Both the position numbers and the translations under genes were made by a program. Positions 7,462 through 15,927 of a stretch of 64,000 bases of DNA are shown piece after piece (the stretch's first letter is position 1; every line of letters begins with the position of its first letter). Source of the stretch: Dactylosporangium sp040605635 (GTDB taxonomy: Bacteria > Actinomycetota > Actinomycetes > Mycobacteriales > Micromonosporaceae); assembly GCF_040605635.1 (NCBI RefSeq), contig NZ_JBEXDG010000016.1, positions 114,863-178,862 of the forward strand, written 5' to 3'. The notes beneath the pieces are model-generated. The model was not told the origin of the DNA, made no database searches, and saw only the letters and a program-made list of their open reading frames with translations.

Positions 7462-8313
7462 TCACGCGTTACCGGGCTCGTCGCCCACGGCGACGGGGAC
7501 ACCGACGAGGGAGCCGTACTCGGTCCAGGATCCGTCGTAGTTGCGCACGTCGCTGTGCCCGAGGATCTCCTTGAGCACGAACCAGCTGTGCGAGGAGCGC
7601 TCGCCGATGCGGCAGTACGCGATGGTCGCCTTGCTGTCGTCGAGGCCGGCGGCGGCGTAGAGCTCGCGCAGGTCGTCGTCGGACTTGAAGGTGCCGTCCT
7701 CGTTGGCGGCCTTGCTCCACGGCACCGACACGGCGGTCGGGATGTGGCCCGGACGCTGCGCCTGCTCCTGCGGGAGGTGGGCCGGGGCGAGGAGGCGGCC
7801 GGCGAACTCGTCGGGCGAGCGGACGTCGACGAGGTTGAGCACGCCGATCGCCTTGACGGCGTCGTCGCGGAACGCGCGGATCGACAGGTCCTGGTCGTGC
7901 ACCGCGACATAAGTGGTGGCGGGGCGGCTGACCTCGTCCTTGGTCAGCGGGCGCCCGTCGAGCTCCCACTTCTTGCGCCCGCCGTCGAGCAGCTTGACGT
8001 CGCCGTGACCGTACAGCTTGAAGTACCAGTACGCGTAGGCGGCGAACCAGTTGTTGTTGCCGCCGTAGAGCACGACGACGTCGTCGTTGCCGATGCCCTT
8101 GCTGGACAGCAGCGCCTCGAACTGCTCCTTGCTGACGAAGTCCCGGCGGACCTGGTCCTGCAGCTCGGTCTTCCAGTTGATCTTCACCGCACCGGCGATG
8201 TGGCCGCCGTCATAGGCGGCGGTGTCCTCGTCGACCTCGACGAAGACCACGTTCTCGGCGCCGATGTTCTGCTCGGCCCAGTCGGCCGTGACCAGTGCGC
8301 TCTCGCGACTCAT
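7462..8313 (-). CDS. rhodanese / thiosulfate sulfurtransferase (CysA2/SseA-type)
   Basis: 283 residues with two rhodanese domains. The inactive N-terminal one has DGGHIAGAV and LYGGNNNW. The catalytic C-terminal one has the active-site loop CRIGERSSH, with Cys as persulfide carrier. The family transfers sulfane sulfur from thiosulfate or mercaptopyruvate to acceptors. GGGAGAG precedes the ATG at 8313. A ~200-base leader upstream carries a palindrome and a Cys-rich leader peptide, implying control by cysteine supply. Confidence 0.92.
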   Translation of the reverse strand: MSRESALVTADWAEQNIGAENVVFVEVDEDTAAYDGGHIAGAVKINWKTELQDQVRRDFVSKEQFEALLSSKGIGNDDVVVLYGGNNNWFAAYAYWYFKLYGHGDVKLLDGGRKKWELDGRPLTKDEVSRPATTYVAVHDQDLSIRAFRDDAVKAIGVLNLVDVRSPDEFAGRLLAPAHLPQEQAQRPGHIPTAVSVPWSKAANEDGTFKSDDDLRELYAAAGLDDSKATIAYCRIGERSSHSWFVLKEILGHSDVRNYDGSWTEYGSLVGVPVAVGDEPGNA

Positions 8314-8419
8314 GAGTGTTTTCTCTCCCAGGGGAACGATTCGGATGGGTCGAGTCGACACACGGGTCGGGGTGTGCACCACGCCGCGCGCGACCCGAGG
8401 GGACGGATCACGGTTTCGG

Positions 8420-8469
8420 CGATGGGTCTGGGAGATTGCCGCGAGCTGGATCGCCCGCCAGACCCATCG
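8420..8469 (-). promoter_or_regulatory. 12-bp inverted repeat in the rhodanese leader
   Basis: A perfect 12-bp inverted repeat (8420-8431 with 8458-8469) encloses a 26-base loop. It lies between the leader peptide and the rhodanese start. In that position it could be an attenuator or antiterminator arm, with ribosome stalling on the Cys codons of the leader peptide choosing the fold. The mechanism is inferred. Confidence 0.5.
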
Positions 8470-8524
8470 GTCTGGGGCGCCGCTGCCTCGAGCCGTTAGA
8501 AGAGCACGCTGCAGGGCCGCACCA

Positions 8525-8599
8525 CTAGGGGCGGCAACACAGGCAGGTGGCCACGCGGCACAGGTCGACCGCGCGCCGTCTGGTGAGCAGCATGCTCAT
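8525..8599 (-). CDS. Cys-rich leader peptide (24 residues)
   Basis: ORF encoding a 24-residue peptide with an MSMLLTRRRAVDLC start and a CLCCRP end. Four Cys codons fall within the last 11 residues. This matches the actinobacterial 'putative leader peptide' type found before sulfur and cysteine genes, in which ribosome stalling at Cys codons is reported to control downstream expression. It is followed by the palindrome at 8420-8469 and then the rhodanese gene. A start at the second ATG (8593) is also possible. Confidence 0.8.
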   Translation of the reverse strand: MSMLLTRRRAVDLCRVATCLCCRP

Positions 8600-8681
8600 G
8601 GTCAGGGAGCCTAGCATCGCTGCCGGTGTCATCCCATGGTCCGTTAGGTCACGTCCAGCTGGTGGACTGCCCTTGACCTGA

Positions 8682-9446
8682 TCATTGTGACAGCGGGACG
8701 TCCTTCGCGGAGGCGATGACCAGCAGTCCGGCGTCCGTGGTCTCCGCGGAGTTGATCACCAGGTTGTACGGCAGGCCGGGCAGCTTCACGGTGACCTGCA
8801 GGCGGCTCTTGTTGGCCTGGATGAGGTCGTTGACGAACTTCGGCAGGTTGCCCTGGTCGGTGGTCACCGAGTCCAGCTTGAGCAGGACCTTGCCCGATTC
8901 GACCACCATGTTGCCGTTGGCGATGATCGTGACCTTGATGCCCTGGTACGCGAACGGGATCCGCAGCTCGATCTTGTTGTTGACGACCTTCACGTCGACC
9001 GCGGAGGGGTCCACACCCTGCGGCAGGTTGCTGAACTCCAGCAGCTTGCGGACGTTGTCCCAGGTCATGTTGGCCCGGCCGGTGACCTCGCCGGCGACGA
9101 CCTCGCCCTTGCCGTTCATCAGGTCACGGGCGTCGGCTTTGACCGCCTTGGCATCGACGGTGAGGTCCTCGAGCTTCACGTTCTCGATCTGCGGCTTGCT
9201 GAGCGCGATGGTGATCTTCTCGTACTCCCCCGCGAGCACCTGCGTGAGGAACGGGAAGCCGGCGATCTTCACCGAGGGGTCACCCTCGTAGGTGACGGAG
9301 TTGGCCGCGAGCTGCTTGCGGGTCTCGTCCGTGATGCGGTCCTGTGCGGTGCTCGCCGCGACACGGTCCGCGACGAAGAGCACGCCGACCAGGATCACCG
9401 CCAGCACGACCAGGATGATGCCGACCTTGGACCCTCGACTCGCCAC
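8682..9446 (-). CDS. LmeA-family phospholipid-binding protein (DUF2993)
   Basis: 254 residues. An N-terminal transmembrane anchor (about residues 7-28) is followed by a beta-rich extracytoplasmic domain of the DUF2993/LmeA type (IAGFPFLTQVLAGEYEKITI is characteristic). Mycobacterial LmeA is a periplasmic phospholipid-binding protein linked to lipomannan elongation; the role here is inferred to be envelope-related. The gene lies upstream of the Cys leader with its stop at 8682. GGAGGGA precedes the start. Confidence 0.85.
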   Translation of the reverse strand: MASRGSKVGIILVVLAVILVGVLFVADRVAASTAQDRITDETRKQLAANSVTYEGDPSVKIAGFPFLTQVLAGEYEKITIALSKPQIENVKLEDLTVDAKAVKADARDLMNGKGEVVAGEVTGRANMTWDNVRKLLEFSNLPQGVDPSAVDVKVVNNKIELRIPFAYQGIKVTIIANGNMVVESGKVLLKLDSVTTDQGNLPKFVNDLIQANKSRLQVTVKLPGLPYNLVINSAETTDAGLLVIASAKDVPLSQ

Positions 9447-9538
9447 AGCACTCCCTCCGCGCCTGCGTGTTGCTCAGCATGTGTTGCTCACCGGGACGTA
9501 CCCAGCCACCAGGATTTCCTACCGTGGCAAGCCCAGCG

Positions 9539-10477
9539 TTACAGGAGCAGGAGCGTACTGGCCACATACGCGGCGGGCGCGGCGAAGGCGAACGCCCCCA
9601 ACGGTCCCTGGATGTGCCTGGCCAGATACATGGCGGGCTCATCACCGTCGATGCGGCGGCTGGCCTCCGCGTAGCCGACGGACAGGTCGACCATGACCGC
9701 CACGATGGCCGTGGCGAGGCCGGCGAGCGCGCTGGGCAGCGGGGTGATGCCGTCGAGCAGGTTGCCGATCGCGCCGGCCGCGGCGGTGCCGACCATCGCG
9801 CCGAGCACGACACCCGCGCCGCCGCGCGGGACCTGCGGGGCGATGCGGGGCAGCGCGGCGATCGAGTCGGCGAGCCGGGCCACGACGATCGCGATGCCGG
9901 CGGCGGCCAGACAGGCGACGATCGCCTGGGTGCCGCGCGGGATCCTGCCGAGCACGATCACGCTGGCGAAGGCGACGACGCCGAGGGTGACGACCAGCGA
10001 CGAGCCGAGCGACTCGGTGACCCGCTGCCGCCCCGCCGGGCGGGTGAGCTGGCCGACGACGCCGATGATGAACCCGGCGGCGGTGACATAGGCGAGCGGA
10101 GCGAGCGACGCGGGGCGGGTCAGCACGGCGGCGACGTCGGTGCCGATCGCGACCGCGATGCCGACGGCGCCGACGACGCGCGGGGCCGGCGGGCGGCTGG
10201 CGATGATCCACACGCCGACGAACAGCACCTGCACGCCGAAGATCACCACGGCGTAGGACTCGTGCCTGGTCTGCGCGCCGACGACCAGGCCGACCGTCAT
10301 GAGCGCGGCGAAGCCCGCGATGCCGAGGGAGACCATGCGCCGAGCCGGTTGAAATGACTCGGACTGGTCGGAGATATCCGGAACGTCGGCCTCCTCCCGG
10401 CGCCGGCGGCGGGGCGCCTCGTCGGCGGCCGGAGGCCAGGCGCCGTGGTCCCCGGCGGAGGGTGTGGTAGCGGGCAC
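9539..10477 (-). CDS. polytopic membrane protein, hypothetical
   Basis: 312 residues. A charged N-terminal 70 residues (RRRRREEADVPDISDQ) precede nine or so hydrophobic segments. Gene order between the rhodanese and glnR matches the place of membrane proteins such as Rv0817c in Mycobacterium, but I do not recognise the family with certainty. The start GTG at 10477 is the likeliest; residues further upstream are low-complexity and would enter the glnR promoter region. It is divergent from glnR. Confidence 0.7.
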   Translation of the reverse strand: MPATTPSAGDHGAWPPAADEAPRRRRREEADVPDISDQSESFQPARRMVSLGIAGFAALMTVGLVVGAQTRHESYAVVIFGVQVLFVGVWIIASRPPAPRVVGAVGIAVAIGTDVAAVLTRPASLAPLAYVTAAGFIIGVVGQLTRPAGRQRVTESLGSSLVVTLGVVAFASVIVLGRIPRGTQAIVACLAAAGIAIVVARLADSIAALPRIAPQVPRGGAGVVLGAMVGTAAAGAIGNLLDGITPLPSALAGLATAIVAVMVDLSVGYAEASRRIDGDEPAMYLARHIQGPLGAFAFAAPAAYVASTLLLL

Positions 10478-10749
10478 GCCCCGATGGTGCCAGAACCACC
10501 CCGTCCCGGCCCGCACCGGGATGAGAAAAACCGCATAGCACGTCGAAAGAAACGGTGGAGTGTGGCTCACCCGACTGTCTCGATTCGGATCGCCGCTGGT
10601 CGCAAAACATGAATACTCCGATATTCTTCGGTGGGATACACCCACAACACCCCGTCAACGTGGCCGGGACGAAGACACAGAGCCGCCGCCCCGCTCAGGG
10701 CGCTACAGCGCCCCCGCTGCGAGGTGCGCCGCGGCCACGGAGGTGACTC

Positions 10750-11451
10750 GTGGAGATTTTGCTGCTGACCGCGGCGCCCGCGGGCCAGGTGGTCCTGCCC
10801 GGGCTGGACCTGCTGCCCCACACGGTGCGCACCGCTCCCCGTGACGTCCGCACGCTGGTGAGCGGGCCGAGCCCCGACGCCGTGATCGTCGACGCGCGCA
10901 CCGAGCTGGCCGACGCCCGCGCGACCTGCCGCATGCTGCACGCCACCGGGCTGGGTGTGCCCCTGCTCGCGGTGGTGACCGAGGCCGGTCTGGTCGCGCT
11001 GCACGCCGACTGGGGCCTCGACGACGTCATCCTGGCCAGCGCCGGTCCCGCGGAGATCGAGGCCCGGCTGCGCCTGGGCGTCGGCCGCCTCAACTCGGCC
11101 GCGGCCGCGAGCGGCGGCATGATCAAGGCCGGCGAGCTGACGATCGACCCTGACACCTACGCGGCGAAGCTCAAGGGCCGCCCGCTCGACCTCACCTACA
11201 AGGAGTTCGAGCTGCTGAAGTTCCTGGCGCAGCACCCCGGCCGGGTCTTCACCCGCGACCAGCTGCTGCGCGAGGTGTGGGGCTATGACTACTTCGGCGG
11301 CACCCGCACGGTCGACGTGCACGTGCGGCGCCTGCGCGCGAAGCTCGGCTCGGAATACGAGTCGATGATCGGCACGGTGCGCCAGGTCGGCTACAAGTTC
11401 GTCGTCCCACCGTCGCGCCCGCTGCACGAGTCGGAGCCGGTAAGGGTCTGA
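10750..11451 (+). CDS. glnR: GlnR-type OmpR-family nitrogen regulator
   Basis: 233 residues. The N-terminal receiver-like domain (1-115) is atypical. The C-terminal winged helix (about 130-225) has LTYKEFELLKFLAQHP, RDQLLREVWGYDYFGG and RTVDVHVRRLRAKL. GlnR is an orphan regulator that controls glnA, amtB and nir genes in actinobacteria and works without a classical kinase. Identity rests on length, the RTVDVHVRRLR winged helix and its place directly before mshD, as in Rv0818-Rv0819. A strong GGAGGTGA precedes the GTG. Confidence 0.85.
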   Translation: MEILLLTAAPAGQVVLPGLDLLPHTVRTAPRDVRTLVSGPSPDAVIVDARTELADARATCRMLHATGLGVPLLAVVTEAGLVALHADWGLDDVILASAGPAEIEARLRLGVGRLNSAAAASGGMIKAGELTIDPDTYAAKLKGRPLDLTYKEFELLKFLAQHPGRVFTRDQLLREVWGYDYFGGTRTVDVHVRRLRAKLGSEYESMIGTVRQVGYKFVVPPSRPLHESEPVRV

Positions 11452-11465
11452 CCTAGACTCCACCC

Positions 11466-12509
11466 GTGACCGTCGAGCAGCTTGACCACCTCTCCGCCCC
11501 GCAGGTCGACGAGGTGCTCGCGCTGAGCCGGGCCGCGGGCGACACCGACGGCGTGCTGCCGCTGTCGGAGCAGGTGGTGCTGCACCTGCGGCACGGGGGC
11601 GAGGCGCAGGCGGTGCACCTGCTGGCGCACGACGCCGCCGGCACCGTCGTCGGCTACGCGCACGTGGACACGACCGACGCCGTCGCGGGCGCCTCGGCCG
11701 AGCTGGTGGTGCATCCGCAGCACCGGCGGCACGGCGCCGGCCGGGCCCTGGTCGAGGCGGCGATCGCGGTCGCCGACGAGCGCGCCGGCGGCCGGCTGCG
11801 GCTGTGGGCGCACGGCGACCACCCCTCGGCCTCCGCGCTCGCCGTCAGCCTCGGCTTCGACCGCGCGCGGGTGCTGCTGCAGCTGCGGCGGTCGCTGTTC
11901 GCACCGCTGGACGAGGTGGCGCTGCCCGACGGTGTGACACTGCGGGCGTTCCGGCCCGGCGAGGACGACGCCGCCTGGCTCGCGGTCAACGCCGCAGCCT
12001 TCGCCGATCATCCCGAGCAGGGCAGATGGACCCTCGACGACCTGCGCGTGCGGCTGCGGGAGCCGTGGTTCGACGCGGAGGGCTTCCTGCTGGCGTTCCG
12101 CCACGAGCCGCCGGAAGGCCGTGACGGCGGCGACCTGCCGGAAGGGCGTGACGGCGGCGAGCCGCCAGAAGGGCGTGACGGCGGCGAGCTGCCAGAAGGG
12201 CGTGACGGCCAGCTGCCGGAAGGGCGCGACGGCCGCGAGGAGCTCATCGGTTTCCACTGGACCAAGATTCACGGTGATCTTGCCGATCACGCGATCGGCG
12301 AGGTCTACGTGCTGGGCGTCGCGCCCGGCGCGCACGGCGGCGGGCTCGGCCGGGCGCTGACCCTGGCCGGCCTCCGGCACCTCCGATCGCGCGGACTTTC
12401 GCAGGTCATGCTCTATGTCGACGAGGACAACCGGCGCGCGGTGGCGCTGTATCAGCGGCTCGGTTTCGTGCGCTGGGCCAACGATGTGAACTTCCGCCGC
12501 GGCGTCTGA
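11466..12509 (+). CDS. mshD: mycothiol synthase MshD with a repeat insertion
   Basis: 347 residues, two GNAT domains. The N-terminal half has VHPQHRRHGAGRALVEAAI. The C-terminal half has YVLGVAPGAHGGGLGRALT and MLYVDEDNRRAVALYQRLGF. MshD acetylates Cys-GlcN-Ins with acetyl-CoA, the last step of mycothiol synthesis in the cytosol. TAGACT (11454-11459) six bases before the GTG suggests a leaderless mRNA. Residues about 214-256 are a tandem LPEGRDGG-type insertion, unusual for the family, placed between two strands of the second GNAT domain. Confidence 0.92.
   Translation: MTVEQLDHLSAPQVDEVLALSRAAGDTDGVLPLSEQVVLHLRHGGEAQAVHLLAHDAAGTVVGYAHVDTTDAVAGASAELVVHPQHRRHGAGRALVEAAIAVADERAGGRLRLWAHGDHPSASALAVSLGFDRARVLLQLRRSLFAPLDEVALPDGVTLRAFRPGEDDAAWLAVNAAAFADHPEQGRWTLDDLRVRLREPWFDAEGFLLAFRHEPPEGRDGGDLPEGRDGGEPPEGRDGGELPEGRDGQLPEGRDGREELIGFHWTKIHGDLADHAIGEVYVLGVAPGAHGGGLGRALTLAGLRHLRSRGLSQVMLYVDEDNRRAVALYQRLGFVRWANDVNFRRGV
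12105..12233 (+). repeat. in-frame minisatellite inside mshD
   Basis: Five tandem units encode (E/D/Q)(P/L)PEGRDG(G). The first three are 27 bases and the last two 24. The reading frame is kept and the product gains 43 acidic, Gly-rich residues. Synonymous differences (GGC/GGG, CCG/CCA) show the array is not brand new. Confidence 0.9.
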
Positions 12510-12597
12510 CACAAAACGGGCACCACCTATCTCCAATGGGCAGTTCACCCATTGGCAAACTGGCCTCCGACCAGGCGTCACCTTTTCCGGAGGACCT

Positions 12598-12619
12598 GTT
12601 CACCCCTCGTTCATCCGCC
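12598..12619 (+). promoter_or_regulatory. PHO box (PhoP operator) before pstS
   Basis: Two direct repeats with 11-base spacing: GTTCACC at 12598-12604 and GTTCATC at 12609-12615. This matches the actinomycete PhoP-binding PHO box. It lies about 85 bases before the pstS start. A further GTTCACC occurs at 12543-12549. Phosphate-starvation induction of pstSCAB through PhoR-PhoP is inferred. Confidence 0.75.
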
Positions 12620-12702
12620 CCCGGAGGGCCGGTTACCTAGCGCTCTTAGCGTCGCTTTCAGTCGACGACCCCCGTCGGCAGTACCCCGACGAAGGGACCG
12701 CA

Positions 12703-13821
12703 GTGAACTTCAAGCGGCACGGCATTCTGGCCGGCATCGCGATCACCGCGACGCTGGCGCTCACCGCGTGCGGCTCGGATAACAACGAGACCCCCGGTAC
12801 CACGGGCAGCAACGGTGGCAGCGCTCCGGCCTCCACCATCAACTGCGCAAAGGGCTCACTGACGGCCCAGGGCTCGTCCGCGCAGAAGAACGCGATGGAC
12901 GAGTGGATCAAGGCGTACCAGCAGAAGTGCACGGACGCGAAGATCGACTACCAGGGCACCGGTTCCGGTGCTGGTATCACCGCCTTCTCGGGTGGCACCG
13001 CCGACTTCGCCGGCTCGGACTCCGCCCTCAAGGACGGTGACGAGTCCACCAAGGCGACCGCTCGCTGCGGCGGCAACCCGGCGCTCAACCTGCCGATGGT
13101 CACCGGCCCGATCGCCATCGCCTACAACCTCGACGGCGTCAAGGACCTCCAGCTCAAGCCGGAGACCCTCGCCAAGATCTTCAGCGGCGCGATCGCCAAG
13201 TGGGACGACGCCGCCATCAAGGCCGACAACCCGAGCGCGACGCTCCCGTCGACCCCGATCAACGCCATCCACCGCCAGGAGTCCTCGGGCACCACCGAGA
13301 ACTTCACCGGCTACCTGGACAAGGCCGCGGCCGGCACCTGGACCCTGGGCAAGGACAAGGTCTGGAAGGGCACCGGCGGCCAGGCCGAGAAGGGCTCCGA
13401 CGGCGTCGCGGGCGCGATCAAGAAGGCCCCCGGCACCATCGGCTACGTCGAGTGGTCGTTCGCCAAGGTCAACTCGCTCGCCACCGCCAAGATCTACAAC
13501 GGCGCCGGCGAGTACACCGCGCTGACCGGTGCCGCGGCCGGCAAGACCGTCGCGGGCGCCAAGATCACCGGCACCGGCGACGACCTGAAGCTCTCGATCG
13601 ACTACGCCACCAAGGAGGCCGGGGCCTACCCGATCATCCTGGTGACCTACGAGATCGTCTGCAGCAAGGGCACCCCGGCCGACAAGCTCGAGCTGCTCAA
13701 GGGCTTCCTCGGCTACACCGTGAGCGCCGAGGGCCAGGCGCAGCTCGACAAGCTGGGCTACGCCCCGCTGCCCGAGTCGGTCCAGACCAAGGTCGCCGCC
13801 TCCGTGAAGAACCTGGCCTGA
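12703..13821 (+). CDS. pstS: phosphate ABC transporter substrate-binding lipoprotein PstS
   Basis: 372 residues. The signal peptide ends in lipobox L-T-A-C with Cys23, so it is a membrane-anchored lipoprotein. A Thr/Gly/Ser linker follows, then the PstS fold: GSSAQ, YQGTGSGAGI, and HRQESSGTTENF, which carries phosphate-binding Ser/Arg/Thr residues. It captures inorganic phosphate outside the cell and hands it to PstCA. GAAGGGACC precedes the GTG. First gene of pstSCAB, behind a PHO box. Confidence 0.96.
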   Translation: MNFKRHGILAGIAITATLALTACGSDNNETPGTTGSNGGSAPASTINCAKGSLTAQGSSAQKNAMDEWIKAYQQKCTDAKIDYQGTGSGAGITAFSGGTADFAGSDSALKDGDESTKATARCGGNPALNLPMVTGPIAIAYNLDGVKDLQLKPETLAKIFSGAIAKWDDAAIKADNPSATLPSTPINAIHRQESSGTTENFTGYLDKAAAGTWTLGKDKVWKGTGGQAEKGSDGVAGAIKKAPGTIGYVEWSFAKVNSLATAKIYNGAGEYTALTGAAAGKTVAGAKITGTGDDLKLSIDYATKEAGAYPIILVTYEIVCSKGTPADKLELLKGFLGYTVSAEGQAQLDKLGYAPLPESVQTKVAASVKNLA

Positions 13822-13832
13822 CGGGACTCTCG

Positions 13833-14822
13833 TTGAGCCAGCAGACTCTGCCTGCCACCTCCGCCGGTTCGCCCGGCGGAGGTGGCGGTCTTCCGAGGCG
13901 CCGCAGACTCGGCGCCGACATGCTCTTCCGTGGCACCGCGACGGCTGCCGGCTCGATGGTGCTCGTCATCATCGCCGCCATCGCCGTCTTCCTGGTCGTC
14001 AAGGCGATTCCGGCGATCAGCAAGGACACCGAGAACTTCTTCACCTTCAAGGGCTGGTTCACCGAAGGCGAGAACCCGCAGTTCGGTGTGGCGGCGACGG
14101 TCTTCGGCACGGTCCTCACCGGCGCCCTGGCGCTGCTGCTGGCGGTGCCGGTCGCCCTGGGCATCGCGCTGTGCCTGTCGCACTACGCGCACCGCCGGGT
14201 GGCCACCAGCCTCGGCTTCGTGATCGACCTGCTGGCCGCGGTCCCCAGCGTCGTGTTCGGTCTCTGGGGTCGCGACTACTTCTACGAGCCGATCACCAAC
14301 TTCTCGAAGTGGCTGCACGACACCTTCGGCTGGCTGCCGATCTTCGGCAGCGAGGGCCCCTACGGCAAGTCGATCCTCCTCGGCTCGATCGTCCTGGCGA
14401 TCATGGTCCTGCCGATCGTCACCTCGCTCTCCCGTGAGGTCTTCATGCAGACCCCGCCGGAGAACCAGGAGGCCGCGCTCGCGCTCGGCTCCACCAAGTG
14501 GGAGATGATCCGCACCGCCGTGATCCCCTACGGCAAGGCCGGCATCATCGCCTCGGTCATGCTGGGCCTGGGCCGCGCGCTCGGCGAGACGATCGCCCTC
14601 GCACTGACCCTCGGCGGCGTGTACGCGATCAACTTCGACTTCCTCGGACCCGGCGGCGTCACCATCGCCTCCAACATCGCCAACCGGTTCGGCGAGGCCA
14701 ACGAACTCGGCCGGGGCGCGCTGATCGCCTCCGGTCTCGTGCTGTTCGCCATCACGCTGGTCGTCAACATGGCCGCGCGCGCGATCGTCTACCGGCGCCG
14801 CGAATTCGTCGGGAGCGCATGA
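13833..14822 (+). CDS. pstC: phosphate ABC transporter permease PstC
   Basis: 329 residues if the TTG at 13833 is used (GGGA 6 bases upstream); an ATG at 13920 would remove a Pro/Gly-rich N-terminus. About six transmembrane helices. The EAA cytoplasmic loop (QEAALALGSTKWEMIRTAVIP) docks with PstB. It forms the phosphate channel with PstA. Its stop overlaps the pstA start, and it follows pstS by 11 bases. Confidence 0.93.
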   Translation: MSQQTLPATSAGSPGGGGGLPRRRRLGADMLFRGTATAAGSMVLVIIAAIAVFLVVKAIPAISKDTENFFTFKGWFTEGENPQFGVAATVFGTVLTGALALLLAVPVALGIALCLSHYAHRRVATSLGFVIDLLAAVPSVVFGLWGRDYFYEPITNFSKWLHDTFGWLPIFGSEGPYGKSILLGSIVLAIMVLPIVTSLSREVFMQTPPENQEAALALGSTKWEMIRTAVIPYGKAGIIASVMLGLGRALGETIALALTLGGVYAINFDFLGPGGVTIASNIANRFGEANELGRGALIASGLVLFAITLVVNMAARAIVYRRREFVGSA

Positions 14823-15907
14823 TGAGTGTCGAAACCCCTGAGCGTCTCGTCGGGGTGAGCAGCGGCCAGCAGCTGCGCAGCAAGTCCCTGCCGTCGTGGT
14901 CGTCCGCCGCGGCGGCCGTCGCGGCCATCGCGGTGGCGTTCCTGCTGATCAACCTGACGGGCGCCGGCGGCCTGGTCCTGACCGGTGTCGTCGCGGCCGC
15001 GCTGTTCGTGGTGTTCCTCGCGATCGCCGCGGCGGTGGTCGAGGGCGGGCGCGCCGCCCGCAACCGGATCGCCACCACGCTCATCTACGGCGCGTTCGTC
15101 CTGGCCCTGGCCCCGCTGCTCTCGGTGGCCTGGACGCTGGTCAGCAAGGGCACCACCCGCCTCGACGGCAACTTCTTCGGCACGTCGATGAACAACATCG
15201 GCGCGTTCGACGAGCAGGGCGGCGCGTACCACGCGATCATCGGCACGCTCGAGCAGGCCGGTCTCGCCACGCTGATCACGGTGCCGCTGGGCATCCTCGG
15301 CGCGATCTACATCGTCGAGTACGGCCGGGGCTTCCTGGCCAACGCGATCCGCTTCTTCGTCGACGTCATGACCGGTATCCCGTCGATCGTGTCGGGTCTG
15401 TTCATCCTGTCGTTCTGGGTCTTCACGGTCACCCCGCTGTTCAACGACGGCAACGCCCGCTACTCGGGCTTCGCCGCGGCACTGTCGCTGAGCGTGCTGA
15501 TGCTCCCGACGATCGTGCGGTCGACCGAGGAGATGCTGCGGCTCGTCCCCACCGCGCTGCGCGAGGGCGCCTACGCGCTCGGCGTGGCACGCTGGAAGAC
15601 GATCGTCAGCATCGTGCTGCCGACGGCGCTGCCCGGCATCGTCACCGGCGTCATGCTGGCGGTGGCCCGTGCCGCCGGTGAGACCGCGCCGGTCCTGCTC
15701 GTCGCCGGCGGCTTCAACTCGATCAACTTCAACGTGTTCAGCGGCAACCAGTCGTCCCTCTCCCTGTTCGTCTTCGAGCAGGCCGGGGTCGCCTCCGCGT
15801 TCGCGCCCGGCCGCGCCTGGACGGCGGCCCTCACGCTGGTCGTTCTCGTCCTGGTCCTGACCGTCACGGCGAAGCTGCTGGCCCGCCGCAACAAGCTCGC
15901 CCGATGA
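14819..15907 (+). CDS. pstA: phosphate ABC transporter permease PstA
   Basis: 362 residues, about six helices in the conserved C-terminal part plus extra N-terminal helices. The EAA loop reads REGAYALGVARWKTIVSIVLP. Partner of PstC in the phosphate channel. Two adjacent ATG codons (14819, 14822) overlap the pstC stop; either could serve. It is coupled to pstB. Confidence 0.93.
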   Translation: MMSVETPERLVGVSSGQQLRSKSLPSWSSAAAAVAAIAVAFLLINLTGAGGLVLTGVVAAALFVVFLAIAAAVVEGGRAARNRIATTLIYGAFVLALAPLLSVAWTLVSKGTTRLDGNFFGTSMNNIGAFDEQGGAYHAIIGTLEQAGLATLITVPLGILGAIYIVEYGRGFLANAIRFFVDVMTGIPSIVSGLFILSFWVFTVTPLFNDGNARYSGFAAALSLSVLMLPTIVRSTEEMLRLVPTALREGAYALGVARWKTIVSIVLPTALPGIVTGVMLAVARAAGETAPVLLVAGGFNSINFNVFSGNQSSLSLFVFEQAGVASAFAPGRAWTAALTLVVLVLVLTVTAKLLARRNKLAR

Positions 15908-15927
15908 CCCTCACTGGAGCGCCCCAC

